Part shown: piece after piece, positions 26,966 to 35,363 of the stretch | Layout: every line of letters starts with the position of its first letter | Position numbering within the stretch: the first letter of the stretch is position 1 | From: Bacteroidota bacterium | GTDB lineage: Bacteria > Bacteroidota > Bacteroidia > Chitinophagales > Chitinophagaceae | Direction: 5' to 3' | DNA length: 64,000 bases | NCBI GenBank assembly: GCA_023386235.1 | Contig: JAEWKC010000034.1 | Coordinates: forward strand, 1 to 64,000 | Made by a program: the position numbers and the translations under genes | The notes under the pieces: generated by a model | Seen by the model: only the letters and a program-made list of their open reading frames with translations | What the model was told of the DNA's origin: nothing | Database searches by the model: none

Positions 26966-27676
26966 TCATTCTGCATCAGCTTCAGATTTATAATAAAGTT
27001 TCACTACACTCACCATTTCTTCTTCCGAAGGGAAAGCGCATTCTATAATGTTCTCAGAATATTTTTGTATTGCCCTGGTTGTAGTAGGTCCTATGGAGAA
27101 TAAAACCGTTTCTTTTGAAATTTTATTTACGCTAAAAAAACTCTCTACTCCACTTGGGCTAAAAAAAACAATGCCGTCAAAGTTCTCATCAAAAACCACC
27201 GGATTGTACAAGGTTTCATAAACAACTATCTCTTGCAGATGACAACCCGCATTCAATAACGCGTCAGGGATGGTATGCAACCTTTTGCTACCGGAAAAAA
27301 ACACAACATGCCGGGTATTCGCATGTTGCAATATTTGTTCTGCCAATAATTCACCGGTAGGTGAACTCCCCAGCACTTCTGACTTTAAAAACAATTTTTC
27401 AATCGTTCTTTGCGTTTTCCCGTTAATACAGAAAACTTTCCATTTGGGCTGAAAAAGCAGTTTTTCAGCTACTGCATTTACTGCATTCGCGCTGGTAAAT
27501 ATTACCGTAAGACTTTGCTGCGCCAGGGCATTTAACAAGCCTGCTGTTGTATCCTGCACTATGCTGTTAGTGCAGATAAAACTATGCTCCTGTAGCTCAA
27601 AGCTGCTATCTATGAGCCTTTCGCTGTTTTTTGCAGACAATGTCTTAGTGGATAATATTTTAAAATCACGGCTCAA
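26966..27676 (-). CDS. hemD: Uroporphyrinogen-III synthase
   Basis: A 236-residue enzyme that closes hydroxymethylbilane to uroporphyrinogen III with inversion of ring D. The family diverges strongly, so the call rests on the two-domain alternation (IFTSANAVNAVAEKL; IVVYETLYNPV; GIVFFSPSGVESFF; SIGPTTTRAIQKY) and on its place between hemC and hemE. The start is a TTG giving MSRDFKILSTKTL, 5 bases after the hemC stop; no in-frame ATG exists near the N terminus. Translation is probably coupled to hemC. Confidence 0.9.
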   Translation of the reverse strand: MSRDFKILSTKTLSAKNSERLIDSSFELQEHSFICTNSIVQDTTAGLLNALAQQSLTVIFTSANAVNAVAEKLLFQPKWKVFCINGKTQRTIEKLFLKSEVLGSSPTGELLAEQILQHANTRHVVFFSGSKRLHTIPDALLNAGCHLQEIVVYETLYNPVVFDENFDGIVFFSPSGVESFFSVNKISKETVLFSIGPTTTRAIQKYSENIIECAFPSEEEMVSVVKLYYKSEADAE

Positions 27677-27681
27677 AACAA

Positions 27682-28629
27682 CTACTTATCTGTATTTCTT
27701 ATTTGTTCTACAATTGTCTTTGCTCCCTCGTCTAACAGCTCTAAGGCGCATCTTTCTCCCAAACCTTCTGCCTCACTGGTCTTTACGGTTTTTTCTATTT
27801 CATATTTTTGTTTTCCATCCAAAGAATAAATATTTCCTTTAAAAATAAGAAGCTCTTCCTCTATTTGTGCCAATGCCGATATAGGCGTAGAACAGCCGCC
27901 CATCAACCCTTTCAGAAATTCTCTCTCAATATGCACACAAGCAGCGGTGTCTTTATCATTCAGGCTTTTACAGGCCTCTATCATTTCGTTGTCGTGATGT
28001 TTACAAACCACCATAATAGCACCCTGAGCAGGCGCCGGCAGCATCCAGTCAACCTCTATGGCATTTTCAGGACGCTCTTCAATTCTTTCAAGTCCCGCGG
28101 CAGCAAACACAGCGGCGTCCCAGTTATTTTCCTGCAGCTTTTTCATGCGTGTTTGCACATTACCGCGTAAATTTTCTATATGAAGCCGGGGAAAACGATG
28201 AAGCAATGCCGCTTTTCTGCGCACCGAACCTGTAGCTATCACGCCTTCCACACTTGTTTGTTCATCAGCATTTGAAGTAAAAAATCTTTGTATTGATTCC
28301 TTATTTTTATAAACAAGTAAATCTTTGTAACTGGCTCTTTTTAATACGGCAGCCTGTACAATTCCTTGCGCAAGCTGTATGGGAACATCCTTCATGGAGT
28401 GTACTACCACATCTACTTTATCGCTTAGCAGATAAGCGTCGAGTGTTTTTGTAAACACGCCCTGTACGCCCATTGCATATAAGGGTGTTACCAAATCAAG
28501 GTCTCCTTCGCTTTTCACCGTTACCAGTTCGCATTCCCATCCGTTTTGAGTAAGCAACGCCGCTACTTTACCGGCCTGCCACACAGCCAGCTTGCTATCG
28601 CGTGTGCCAATGCGAATCTTTTTTTTCAT
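27682..28629 (-). CDS. hemC: Porphobilinogen deaminase (hydroxymethylbilane synthase)
   Basis: A 315-residue enzyme joining four porphobilinogens into hydroxymethylbilane. It has IRIGTRDSKLAVWQA at the N terminus, VVHSMKDVP with the catalytic aspartate, TGSVRRKAALLHRFP with the substrate arginines, LPAPAQGAI, and LMGGCSTPI, whose cysteine carries the dipyrromethane cofactor. It precedes hemD by 5 bases and follows hemA after 111 bases, a longer gap that could hold a secondary promoter. Confidence 0.97.
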   Translation of the reverse strand: MKKKIRIGTRDSKLAVWQAGKVAALLTQNGWECELVTVKSEGDLDLVTPLYAMGVQGVFTKTLDAYLLSDKVDVVVHSMKDVPIQLAQGIVQAAVLKRASYKDLLVYKNKESIQRFFTSNADEQTSVEGVIATGSVRRKAALLHRFPRLHIENLRGNVQTRMKKLQENNWDAAVFAAAGLERIEERPENAIEVDWMLPAPAQGAIMVVCKHHDNEMIEACKSLNDKDTAACVHIEREFLKGLMGGCSTPISALAQIEEELLIFKGNIYSLDGKQKYEIEKTVKTSEAEGLGERCALELLDEGAKTIVEQIRNTDK

Positions 28630-28740
28630 CCGAATATTTTTAATTATTATTTGGGTTCCTGATAGTTGCCGCGAGCACTTCGCATATACATACCCCCGTA
28701 TGAGAATAATTTATCGCGCTTCGTTTCATCTGTAATATTA

Positions 28741-29952
28741 TTAAGATTTGTGTACAGAAGACATATAATCGTTCAATGCTTCCAGATAAATGCACCCCGG
28801 TCTGTAATCGCTGCGCATTTTTACAGCCATATTCTTAAGAAATTTATTGACTGCTTTTGTATTATTTTCCAGGGAGGCATGCGCGTTATTTTCGCAGATA
28901 TGCCCGTTCATGTCAAACATTTTTTGTTTGGCAGTTCTTATTATCGGCGCGTGTTTACGCTCTTTATACCAGTTGTAAAATTCTCCCGCATATTCTAAAA
29001 TTATTTCTTTAGCTTTTGGGATTTCACTTACGCGCATTTGCAACGTCTCATCATTTATCTTTGAAAGATCATCTACGTTAACCAAAGAAATATGAGCACA
29101 TTCTTTTACATCAATATCTATATTATTCGGAACAGACAAATCAATTAATATTTTGCGGTCACCTTCTTTAAAGTCCGCTTTGGAAAGAATGGGTTTTTCT
29201 GAGTTGGTGGCCACTATCACTATATCTGCGCGCTCAAGCTCGTAAGTATAATCTTCAAACGGCGCGTAGCTGATGTTGAGTTCTTCCGCAGCGGCTATTG
29301 CCTTTTCTAAAGTGCGGTTTACAATGGTGATATCTTTTACGTGAAGATAATCCCGTAGGTTTTTGCAGGTATTTTTACCAATCTTGCCGGCACCTATCAG
29401 AATTACTTTTTTATCGCTATAGCTTTTATGTAATGACTTTAAATACTGTATAGCCGCGAATGCAACGGAGATAGTGCCTCCGCTAAGGGCTGTAGTATTT
29501 TTAATGACCTTTGAAGCATGAAACGATGTATTGGTAAGCCTTTCAAAGAAAGAAGAAACAGTGCCTTGCTTTTTCGCGGTTTTTACCGCGCTTTTCAGCT
29601 GTCCTACAATTTCATAATCACCCAATATCTGGGAGTCTAATCCTGCTGAAACATTGAATAAATGTTCCGCGGCGAAGCAGCCGTTTTTTATGTAACCTTT
29701 ATTGTGAAACAGTTCCGCGCTGCCTTCTGTAAATTCGCATAACAGATTGACCAGGTCTTTTGCTTCATTGGCTACACCGTAAATTTCAGTTCTATTGCAG
29801 GTGGAAAGCACAAAAAGATCTTTGTATTTCATGCTCTTTGCTTTAGCAAGTAATAATTGATATTGCTCGGGCGATAAAGCAAAACTGCTACGCACCGAAA
29901 TATCGCTTTTTTTATAATTAATCCCAGCTACAAATAAGTGTTGAATATCCAT
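28741..29952 (-). CDS. hemA: Glutamyl-tRNA reductase
   Basis: A 403-residue enzyme that reduces glutamyl-tRNA to glutamate-1-semialdehyde, the committed step of C5 heme synthesis. The catalytic cysteine is C52 in LSTCNRTEIYG. Other motifs are FNVSAGLDSQILGDYEIVGQ, GGTISVAFAA and the NADPH-binding LIGAGKIGKNTCKNL. First gene of the heme operon, with a -7 box 38 bases upstream. hemL and hemB are not in the window. Confidence 0.97.
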   Translation of the reverse strand: MDIQHLFVAGINYKKSDISVRSSFALSPEQYQLLLAKAKSMKYKDLFVLSTCNRTEIYGVANEAKDLVNLLCEFTEGSAELFHNKGYIKNGCFAAEHLFNVSAGLDSQILGDYEIVGQLKSAVKTAKKQGTVSSFFERLTNTSFHASKVIKNTTALSGGTISVAFAAIQYLKSLHKSYSDKKVILIGAGKIGKNTCKNLRDYLHVKDITIVNRTLEKAIAAAEELNISYAPFEDYTYELERADIVIVATNSEKPILSKADFKEGDRKILIDLSVPNNIDIDVKECAHISLVNVDDLSKINDETLQMRVSEIPKAKEIILEYAGEFYNWYKERKHAPIIRTAKQKMFDMNGHICENNAHASLENNTKAVNKFLKNMAVKMRSDYRPGCIYLEALNDYMSSVHKS

Positions 29953-29989
29953 TAATCTTCTATCTCTGTTTACGCATTCAATGAGAGGT

Positions 29990-29997
29990 CAAAGGTA
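29990..29997 (-). promoter_or_regulatory. Candidate -7 element of the heme operon
   Basis: On the minus strand the sequence is TACCTTTG, an exact TAnnTTTG match 38 bases before the hemA ATG. No well-placed -33 TTTG. Confidence 0.42.
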
Positions 29998-30045
29998 GCC
30001 ATTAACTTATTCTTAAAAGCCTTATTTTGTCATACCTCTGTCAAA

Positions 30046-31368
30046 TTATTCGCCTAAACTATTGAGCTTATCTATCACGCCTTCACGCTTTAATATTAGA
30101 TAGCCCAACCGGTCATTACTAATGCCGTCCCTTAGCTTGTAGCTAAACCTGAGGTAATCATCTGCGCCTACTTCTGTTTCAAAATATTTAAACTGGATAT
30201 TAGAATATTTTTTCAGATAATCGCCTATTTCATATAGGTGGGTAGAGAGTATGAATAAAGCGTTATCAATTTTCCTGAAACCTTCTATAACAACCGTACT
30301 GCAACGCATCGCATCCTGAATGTTGGTGCCTTTAAAGAGCTCGTCAATCAATATCAGCCAGTTTTTTCCATCGGTAATTTTACTCACAGTTTTATTAATG
30401 CGCTGTACTTCATTATAAAAATAACTTTCTCCTTTAAGTGTATTGTCAGAAATATCTATGTTGCTAAGCAACCCGTCAAATCTACTCATTTTAATGGTAT
30501 TGGCAGGTACACCAATGCCAATATTGGCAAGGTATACAGCTATGCCTACCGCTCTTATGAAAGTGCTTTTGCCGGCCATGTTGGCTCCTGTAAGAAACAT
30601 GAAATTATTTTCTTTTGCAATAATAAAATCGTAGCCTACCGGGTCTTGCAACAATGGATGCCAAAGGTTTTGAGCCTCTATATAGGGTGTTTCGGATTCT
30701 GAAATTTCAGGGAAGTTGAACTTATGTATCACACAGGCTTTTGCTAGGCTTTGCCATGCATCTATTTTATAAAAAATATTTTCAAGCTCTCTTACATCAT
30801 TTTTTACCTGATACAGATAATAGCCGACAGCAATAATAATTTTTGCCGGCAATTTCTTTTTAGGATTTTGTGTATTAATTCTCTTAAACAATGGTTTATC
30901 TAAAATTCTCTGAGCCTGGCTGAGCATTTGCTGTAATGGCAAAATACTATTTTCATCCTGAAGAAGATCTACCAACTCATACATTCCTTTTATAAAAGTT
31001 GCGATATGATTGATTGAATAACGCAATATCAGATAGTCGCCCCGGCTGAAAGCTGTATAAAACCAGGCCTCTACCTTGCCCGCGCTTCTCGGAATAGAAG
31101 ATACAGGGCTTTGATAATACTTATCCAGCACCATCATGGTGCCGTTGGTAATAGTATCGGGAAACCGGTTTCCGATTTCAATAAATTTCTTAATGATAGC
31201 CTGCGTTTCAAGGATCTTATTGATTTGATCGTGCGGATTTTTGATGAAAAATTTCAGCCAGTCTTTTCCTCCAACCGTTTTTGTATGGTTGAGTAAATGA
31301 AGAATGCTCTCTTCTTCGTTTTTTGAGAAAATACCTAAGTCGGCTAAAGTAGTATTGTCTATCTGCAT
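30046..31368 (-). CDS. MutS-family ATPase lacking mismatch-binding domain
   Basis: A 440-residue protein with the lever/core helices and ATPase of MutS but without the N-terminal mismatch-recognition and connector domains. Walker A is GANMAGKST (about residues 260-268), Walker B is LILIDELFKGTN, and LSTHLYEIGDYL holds the switch histidine. Short MutS-like proteins of this kind are common in Bacteroidota; their role is not settled and mismatch repair should not be assumed. It starts 22 bases after pyrC on the same strand and is probably co-transcribed. Confidence 0.87.
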   Translation of the reverse strand: MQIDNTTLADLGIFSKNEEESILHLLNHTKTVGGKDWLKFFIKNPHDQINKILETQAIIKKFIEIGNRFPDTITNGTMMVLDKYYQSPVSSIPRSAGKVEAWFYTAFSRGDYLILRYSINHIATFIKGMYELVDLLQDENSILPLQQMLSQAQRILDKPLFKRINTQNPKKKLPAKIIIAVGYYLYQVKNDVRELENIFYKIDAWQSLAKACVIHKFNFPEISESETPYIEAQNLWHPLLQDPVGYDFIIAKENNFMFLTGANMAGKSTFIRAVGIAVYLANIGIGVPANTIKMSRFDGLLSNIDISDNTLKGESYFYNEVQRINKTVSKITDGKNWLILIDELFKGTNIQDAMRCSTVVIEGFRKIDNALFILSTHLYEIGDYLKKYSNIQFKYFETEVGADDYLRFSYKLRDGISNDRLGYLILKREGVIDKLNSLGE

Positions 31369-31390
31369 TACTTAGTTTCCTTTTTTTAAC

Positions 31391-32773
31391 TTATCTGTCA
31401 AATAATAATCGGGTTCCTTTATATGATTCATCAAAGAGATTATTTCCATAAACCATGTGGCCGTTTACAAAAGTTTTTTCTATAGATGAAGAAAATTCAA
31501 AATGCTCCAGAGGGCTCCATTCGCATTTGTATAAAATATTTTCTGGCAGCACCTCTTCTTTCTTATTCAAATTTACCAACACAAGATCGGCAAAATATCC
31601 TTCTCTTACAAAGCCTCTTTGCTGTATCTGAAAACAGACAGCTACGTTATGACTCATTTTCTCCACTACTTTTTCTATAGCTATTTTACCTTTCTTAGCG
31701 TAATGCAACATTAGCTGCAATGAGTGCTGAACCAGTGGCAGACCGGAGTGCGCGTTTTCGTAGGAAGCATCGCTTTCCACTACAATAATACCTCTTGAAT
31801 TTCTTTTTAAACACTTTTCACTTAATAAGTGTGGCGCGTGGTCTGTTGCTATCACGTCAATTCTATCTTCCAGTAAAGCCTGCCAGACAGCTTCTTTATT
31901 GGCGGCTGCCTTAATAGCCGGGTTGCATTTAATTTGATATCCCAACTCTTCATAATCATTTGCAGTAAAGTGAAGATGATGCACACATGCTTCTGCTGTA
32001 ATGCGTTTCTCCTTCAAGGGAATCATATTGGTAAAGAGCTGTAATTCTTTGGCGGTAGATATGTGCAGAATATGCAACCTGCTGTTAAACTTTTTGGCGT
32101 ATTGTATGGCTTTAAAAGACGATTCAAAACACGCTTCTTCATCTCTTATCTCTGCATGGTCTGCCGGATCTAAATTATTTTTTTCATACTTTAGTTTCTT
32201 ATAATTTCTATTAATGATATCTTCCTCTTCGCAATGCGTGGCAATGAGTAGCTCACTTTTAGAAAATATATCTTCTAAAGTAAGGGGGTTGTTTACAAGC
32301 AGGTTACCGGTAGAGGAACCCATAAAAATCTTAACGCCGCATATTTCTTTTTTACGTTTGTTAGCCGCTACAATCTCATCAATATTATCGTTGGAAGCCC
32401 CCAGAAAAAAAGAATAATTAGCTAAAGATGTTTCACGCGCAATAGCATATTTGTCTTCAAGCAGGGAGTGTGTAAAAGCGGGCGGCATAGTATTAGGCAT
32501 TTCCATAAAGGAAGTAACACCGCCGCGCACGGCCGCTTTAGACTCACTGTAAATATTTGCCTTATGCGTAAGGCCGGGTTCCCTGAAATGCACCTGATCG
32601 TCAATGACGCCGGGAAGCAGATGCAGGCCTTCGCCGTTTATTGCAGTATGTCTAAACTGAACGTTAATATTATTATCAATTTTTTCAATTCTTTGATTTC
32701 TTATTAATAAATCAGCATCAAAAACTTTACCTTCGTTTACAATTTTTGTATTCTTTATAATATAATCATTCAT
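31391..32773 (-). CDS. pyrC: Dihydroorotase
   Basis: A 460-residue amidohydrolase that cyclises N-carbamoyl-aspartate to dihydroorotate in pyrimidine synthesis. Motifs: GVIDDQVHFREPGLTHKA (55-72), EMPNTMPP, ATHCEEED, LHILHIS and IATDHAPHL with the catalytic aspartate. The usual HxH metal motif reads QVH here (Q60, H62); this is typical of the Bacteroidota dihydroorotases I recall, such as that of Porphyromonas, so it is a clade trait and not damage. The start codon lies only 2 bases from that of the divergent outer-membrane gene. Confidence 0.94.
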   Translation of the reverse strand: MNDYIIKNTKIVNEGKVFDADLLIRNQRIEKIDNNINVQFRHTAINGEGLHLLPGVIDDQVHFREPGLTHKANIYSESKAAVRGGVTSFMEMPNTMPPAFTHSLLEDKYAIARETSLANYSFFLGASNDNIDEIVAANKRKKEICGVKIFMGSSTGNLLVNNPLTLEDIFSKSELLIATHCEEEDIINRNYKKLKYEKNNLDPADHAEIRDEEACFESSFKAIQYAKKFNSRLHILHISTAKELQLFTNMIPLKEKRITAEACVHHLHFTANDYEELGYQIKCNPAIKAAANKEAVWQALLEDRIDVIATDHAPHLLSEKCLKRNSRGIIVVESDASYENAHSGLPLVQHSLQLMLHYAKKGKIAIEKVVEKMSHNVAVCFQIQQRGFVREGYFADLVLVNLNKKEEVLPENILYKCEWSPLEHFEFSSSIEKTFVNGHMVYGNNLFDESYKGTRLLFDR

Positions 32774-32775
32774 AT

Positions 32776-34527
32776 ATGCATAAAAATTATGTTCAGAATT
32801 TATTGAGGATCTCCCTGATACTCACCGTTGTACTCTTCCTTTCGTCAAAAATATATGCTCAAACCGATTATATTGAGCTATACGATAAACAAACACACTT
32901 TATTGATCGAATGGACATTAAACTGCGCGGAGATTCTGTATTGCAATTTACAACAGTTAAACCTTTTGACCGAAAAAGAATTACTGAAAGAATTGAAAAA
33001 ATTGATTCGTTAGACAAAGAAGGCATGCTTACCGATGTACTTACCGATACAGACAGATACAATATCAGGAGCCTGCTGATGAACAACTCTGACTGGACAG
33101 CCAACTATCATGATTCTTTTAAGACAAGAAAACCGATATTAAAACATTTTTTTAAAACCCCGGCGCATTTATACGCGGTAGATAAAAGAGAGCAATACAG
33201 CCTGATCATTGACCCGCTGATGAACGTGCATTTTGGTAAAGCCTCCGGTACTAATACTTTTGTAAACCAACGAGGCATACGCATACGCGGGCAGGTAGAC
33301 AGAAGGTTTGGGTTTTATCTTTACCTTAACGACAACCAGGAAAGAGATCCTTTATACGTAAGGGATTATACGGCTGCTCACCGGGCATTGCCAAACAAAG
33401 GCTATTACAAATACTATGGCGATAATGCCGACGGATTTGATTATTTTGATATTCGCGGCGGGCTTACTTTCCATGCCGGCAGATATGTAGATTTTCAAAT
33501 TGGACACGACAGGTTTTTCATAGGAAACGGTTACAGAACCACGTTCCTGAGTGATTTTAGCGCACCTTATCCTTTCTTAAAGCTCAACGCGCAGGCAGGT
33601 AAATTTAAATACACTGCCGCTATTACGCAAACCATTGCCCCTTATCCTAACAGTGCCAGAAACAAAGATTCCACGCTGCCCCGAAACTACATGATGTTTC
33701 ATTATTTGAGCTGGCAACCCACCAACTGGTTAAACGTAGGCTTCTACGAAAATACCATGTACAACAGTAAGATAAATGGCGGCATGCAGGTAGGTTATTT
33801 TAATCCTGTAATGTTTAATCGTGCTTATTCTTCGCACCACGGCAACAGCGCCAAATCAAGTATTGGATTAGATTTTAAAGCAAACTTTGCCAAACATTAC
33901 CAGGTATACGGTCAATGGCTGATCAATGAATTTCATGCGAGTAAATTCCTCAAAAACAACGGCCCCTGGGTAAACAAATTCGGCTGGCAAATTGGTGGTA
34001 AATATACTGATGCCTTTACAATTAAAAATCTTGATCTACAGGTAGAAAGCAATTTTATAAGACCATTTACTTATATGGATAAATGGGCGCAAAATAATTT
34101 TCTGCATTACAATCAGCCGCTGGCACATCCGCTGGGAGCCAACTTTAAAGAGTTTATAGGCATATTAAAATATCAGCCTATTCCTAAATTATATCTGGAT
34201 GCCAAATTAATCTTCTACAACAAAGGACTGGACAGCGCTTCTTACTCCTACAAAACGGCTTATTATTCGCCCAACAACGGAGGCGACCTATTCAGAAATT
34301 ATAATGACTACAGGGAGGCAGATGAGGGTTACAAAATAGGTCACGGTGTAAGCAACAAAACACTGATTGGCTCCTTCACCGCCTCGTACGAAATTATTCA
34401 AAATTTATTTTTTGATGTAAACGCTACTATCAGAAAAGCAAATGTACAAGGCCTGGAAGAACAACAAACCAAATGGATATCTGCCGGCTTGCGCTGGAAT
34501 ATGGCCAGAAGAGAATTCTTGTGGTAA
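32776..34527 (+). CDS. RemB/Wzi-like outer-membrane beta-barrel protein
   Basis: A 583-residue exported protein with a signal peptide to about residue 28 (YAQ). Regularly alternating aromatic strands after residue 140 (GIRIRGQVDRRFGFYLYLND, GRYVDFQIGHDRFFIG, YFNPVMFNRAYSSHHGN, QVYGQWLINEFHASKF) suggest an outer-membrane barrel. The pattern resembles the capsule-assembly Wzi family and RemB, a mobile surface protein linked to gliding in Flavobacterium. Its role here, whether capsule anchoring or motility, is inference; no gliding genes lie nearby. The gene ends at a clear terminator. Confidence 0.7.
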   Translation: MHKNYVQNLLRISLILTVVLFLSSKIYAQTDYIELYDKQTHFIDRMDIKLRGDSVLQFTTVKPFDRKRITERIEKIDSLDKEGMLTDVLTDTDRYNIRSLLMNNSDWTANYHDSFKTRKPILKHFFKTPAHLYAVDKREQYSLIIDPLMNVHFGKASGTNTFVNQRGIRIRGQVDRRFGFYLYLNDNQERDPLYVRDYTAAHRALPNKGYYKYYGDNADGFDYFDIRGGLTFHAGRYVDFQIGHDRFFIGNGYRTTFLSDFSAPYPFLKLNAQAGKFKYTAAITQTIAPYPNSARNKDSTLPRNYMMFHYLSWQPTNWLNVGFYENTMYNSKINGGMQVGYFNPVMFNRAYSSHHGNSAKSSIGLDFKANFAKHYQVYGQWLINEFHASKFLKNNGPWVNKFGWQIGGKYTDAFTIKNLDLQVESNFIRPFTYMDKWAQNNFLHYNQPLAHPLGANFKEFIGILKYQPIPKLYLDAKLIFYNKGLDSASYSYKTAYYSPNNGGDLFRNYNDYREADEGYKIGHGVSNKTLIGSFTASYEIIQNLFFDVNATIRKANVQGLEEQQTKWISAGLRWNMARREFLW

Positions 34528-34545
34528 TACATTAATAAATCCTTA

Positions 34546-34585
34546 TAAAAAGCCGAAGCAAATTGTTTCGGCTTTTTATTTTTAT
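34546..34585 (+). terminator. Intrinsic terminator
   Basis: Arms AAAAAGCCGAA and TTTCGGCTTTTT pair around a short loop and are followed by T-rich DNA. It lies 19 bases after the stop of the RemB/Wzi-like gene, directly before the HAD gene. Confidence 0.85.
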
Positions 34586-34597
34586 TTTCGCACAGAA

Positions 34598-35305
34598 ATG
34601 AAAAAGAAAGCATACAGGTTTTTATTTTTTGATCTTGATCATACGCTTTGGGATTTTGAAGCCAATGCAAAAATCGCTATTCAAAATACTTTTGAAAATA
34701 ATAAGCTAATTGAAAGAGGCATTACAGACTTCAATCTATTCTTTGAAAGATACAGTTATCACAACGTAAAGCTTTGGGATAGATATACCAAAGGGCTCAT
34801 AAAGCAGCATGAGCTTCGCTGGCGCAGAATGTTCAGAGCATTGCTCGATTTTAAAATAGGCGATGAAGTATTATCAAAAAAAATGAGCGATGAGTTTCTG
34901 GAAGAACTGCCTAACCAAATTAAAGTATTTCCTTACACATTTGAAATTCTGGATTATCTTAAAAATAAAAATTATCCTCTATTCCTTATTACTAACGGGT
35001 TTGAACAAGTGCAGACCAGAAAGCTCACCAACTCCGGACTGGATAAGTATTTTGACTGTATGATCACATCCGAAGCCAGTAACAGCCTGAAGCCACACAA
35101 AGAAATATTTGAGTATGCCATTGCTAATACCAAAGCAACCATTTCCGATAGCATTATGATTGGCGATAATCTTGACGCGGATATTTTAGGCGCACAAAAT
35201 TTTGGCATGGATTCTGTTTTTGTCAATCACATTGAAGTGTCGCTGCAAAACGTTGCGCCCACCTTTACCATTACGCATCTTCAACAACTTGAAGATATTC
35301 TTTAG
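34598..35305 (+). CDS. YjjG-type HAD hydrolase (noncanonical pyrimidine nucleotidase)
   Basis: A 235-residue cytoplasmic phosphatase. HAD motif I is FFDLDHTLWDF with both catalytic aspartates, motif II is LITNGFEQVQ, motif III is a lysine in SLKPHKEIFEYA, and motif IV is MIGDNLDADILGAQ. The WDFEANA sequence after motif I is typical of YjjG, which removes phosphate from noncanonical pyrimidine nucleotides. The start chosen is the ATG at 34598 because an upstream extension would run through the terminator. A near-consensus -7 box (TATTTTCG, 34583-34590) lies just before it. Confidence 0.88.
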   Translation: MKKKAYRFLFFDLDHTLWDFEANAKIAIQNTFENNKLIERGITDFNLFFERYSYHNVKLWDRYTKGLIKQHELRWRRMFRALLDFKIGDEVLSKKMSDEFLEELPNQIKVFPYTFEILDYLKNKNYPLFLITNGFEQVQTRKLTNSGLDKYFDCMITSEASNSLKPHKEIFEYAIANTKATISDSIMIGDNLDADILGAQNFGMDSVFVNHIEVSLQNVAPTFTITHLQQLEDIL

Positions 35306-35307
35306 TA

Positions 35308-35345
35308 CAAAAAAGCGCGGAATAATCATTCCACGCTTTACTCAA
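35308..35345. terminator. Probable bidirectional terminator
   Basis: AAAAAAGCG and GGAAT pair with ATTCC and CGCTTT around AATC with one mismatch. The A-run on its left gives a T-run for the minus-strand receptor gene that ends at 35364. It lies between two convergent genes. Confidence 0.75.
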
Positions 35346-35363
35346 TTTACAAAAATCTACGTT

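Noticed and set aside
30046..31368. Calling the MutS-like protein a mismatch repair MutS
   Set aside because: The mismatch-binding and connector domains are missing, so only the ATPase family can be supported.
31391..32773. Dihydroorotase thought inactive because the first His of HxH is Gln
   Set aside because: The IDDQVHFREPG form is what I recall from intact Bacteroidota dihydroorotases, and all other motifs are present.
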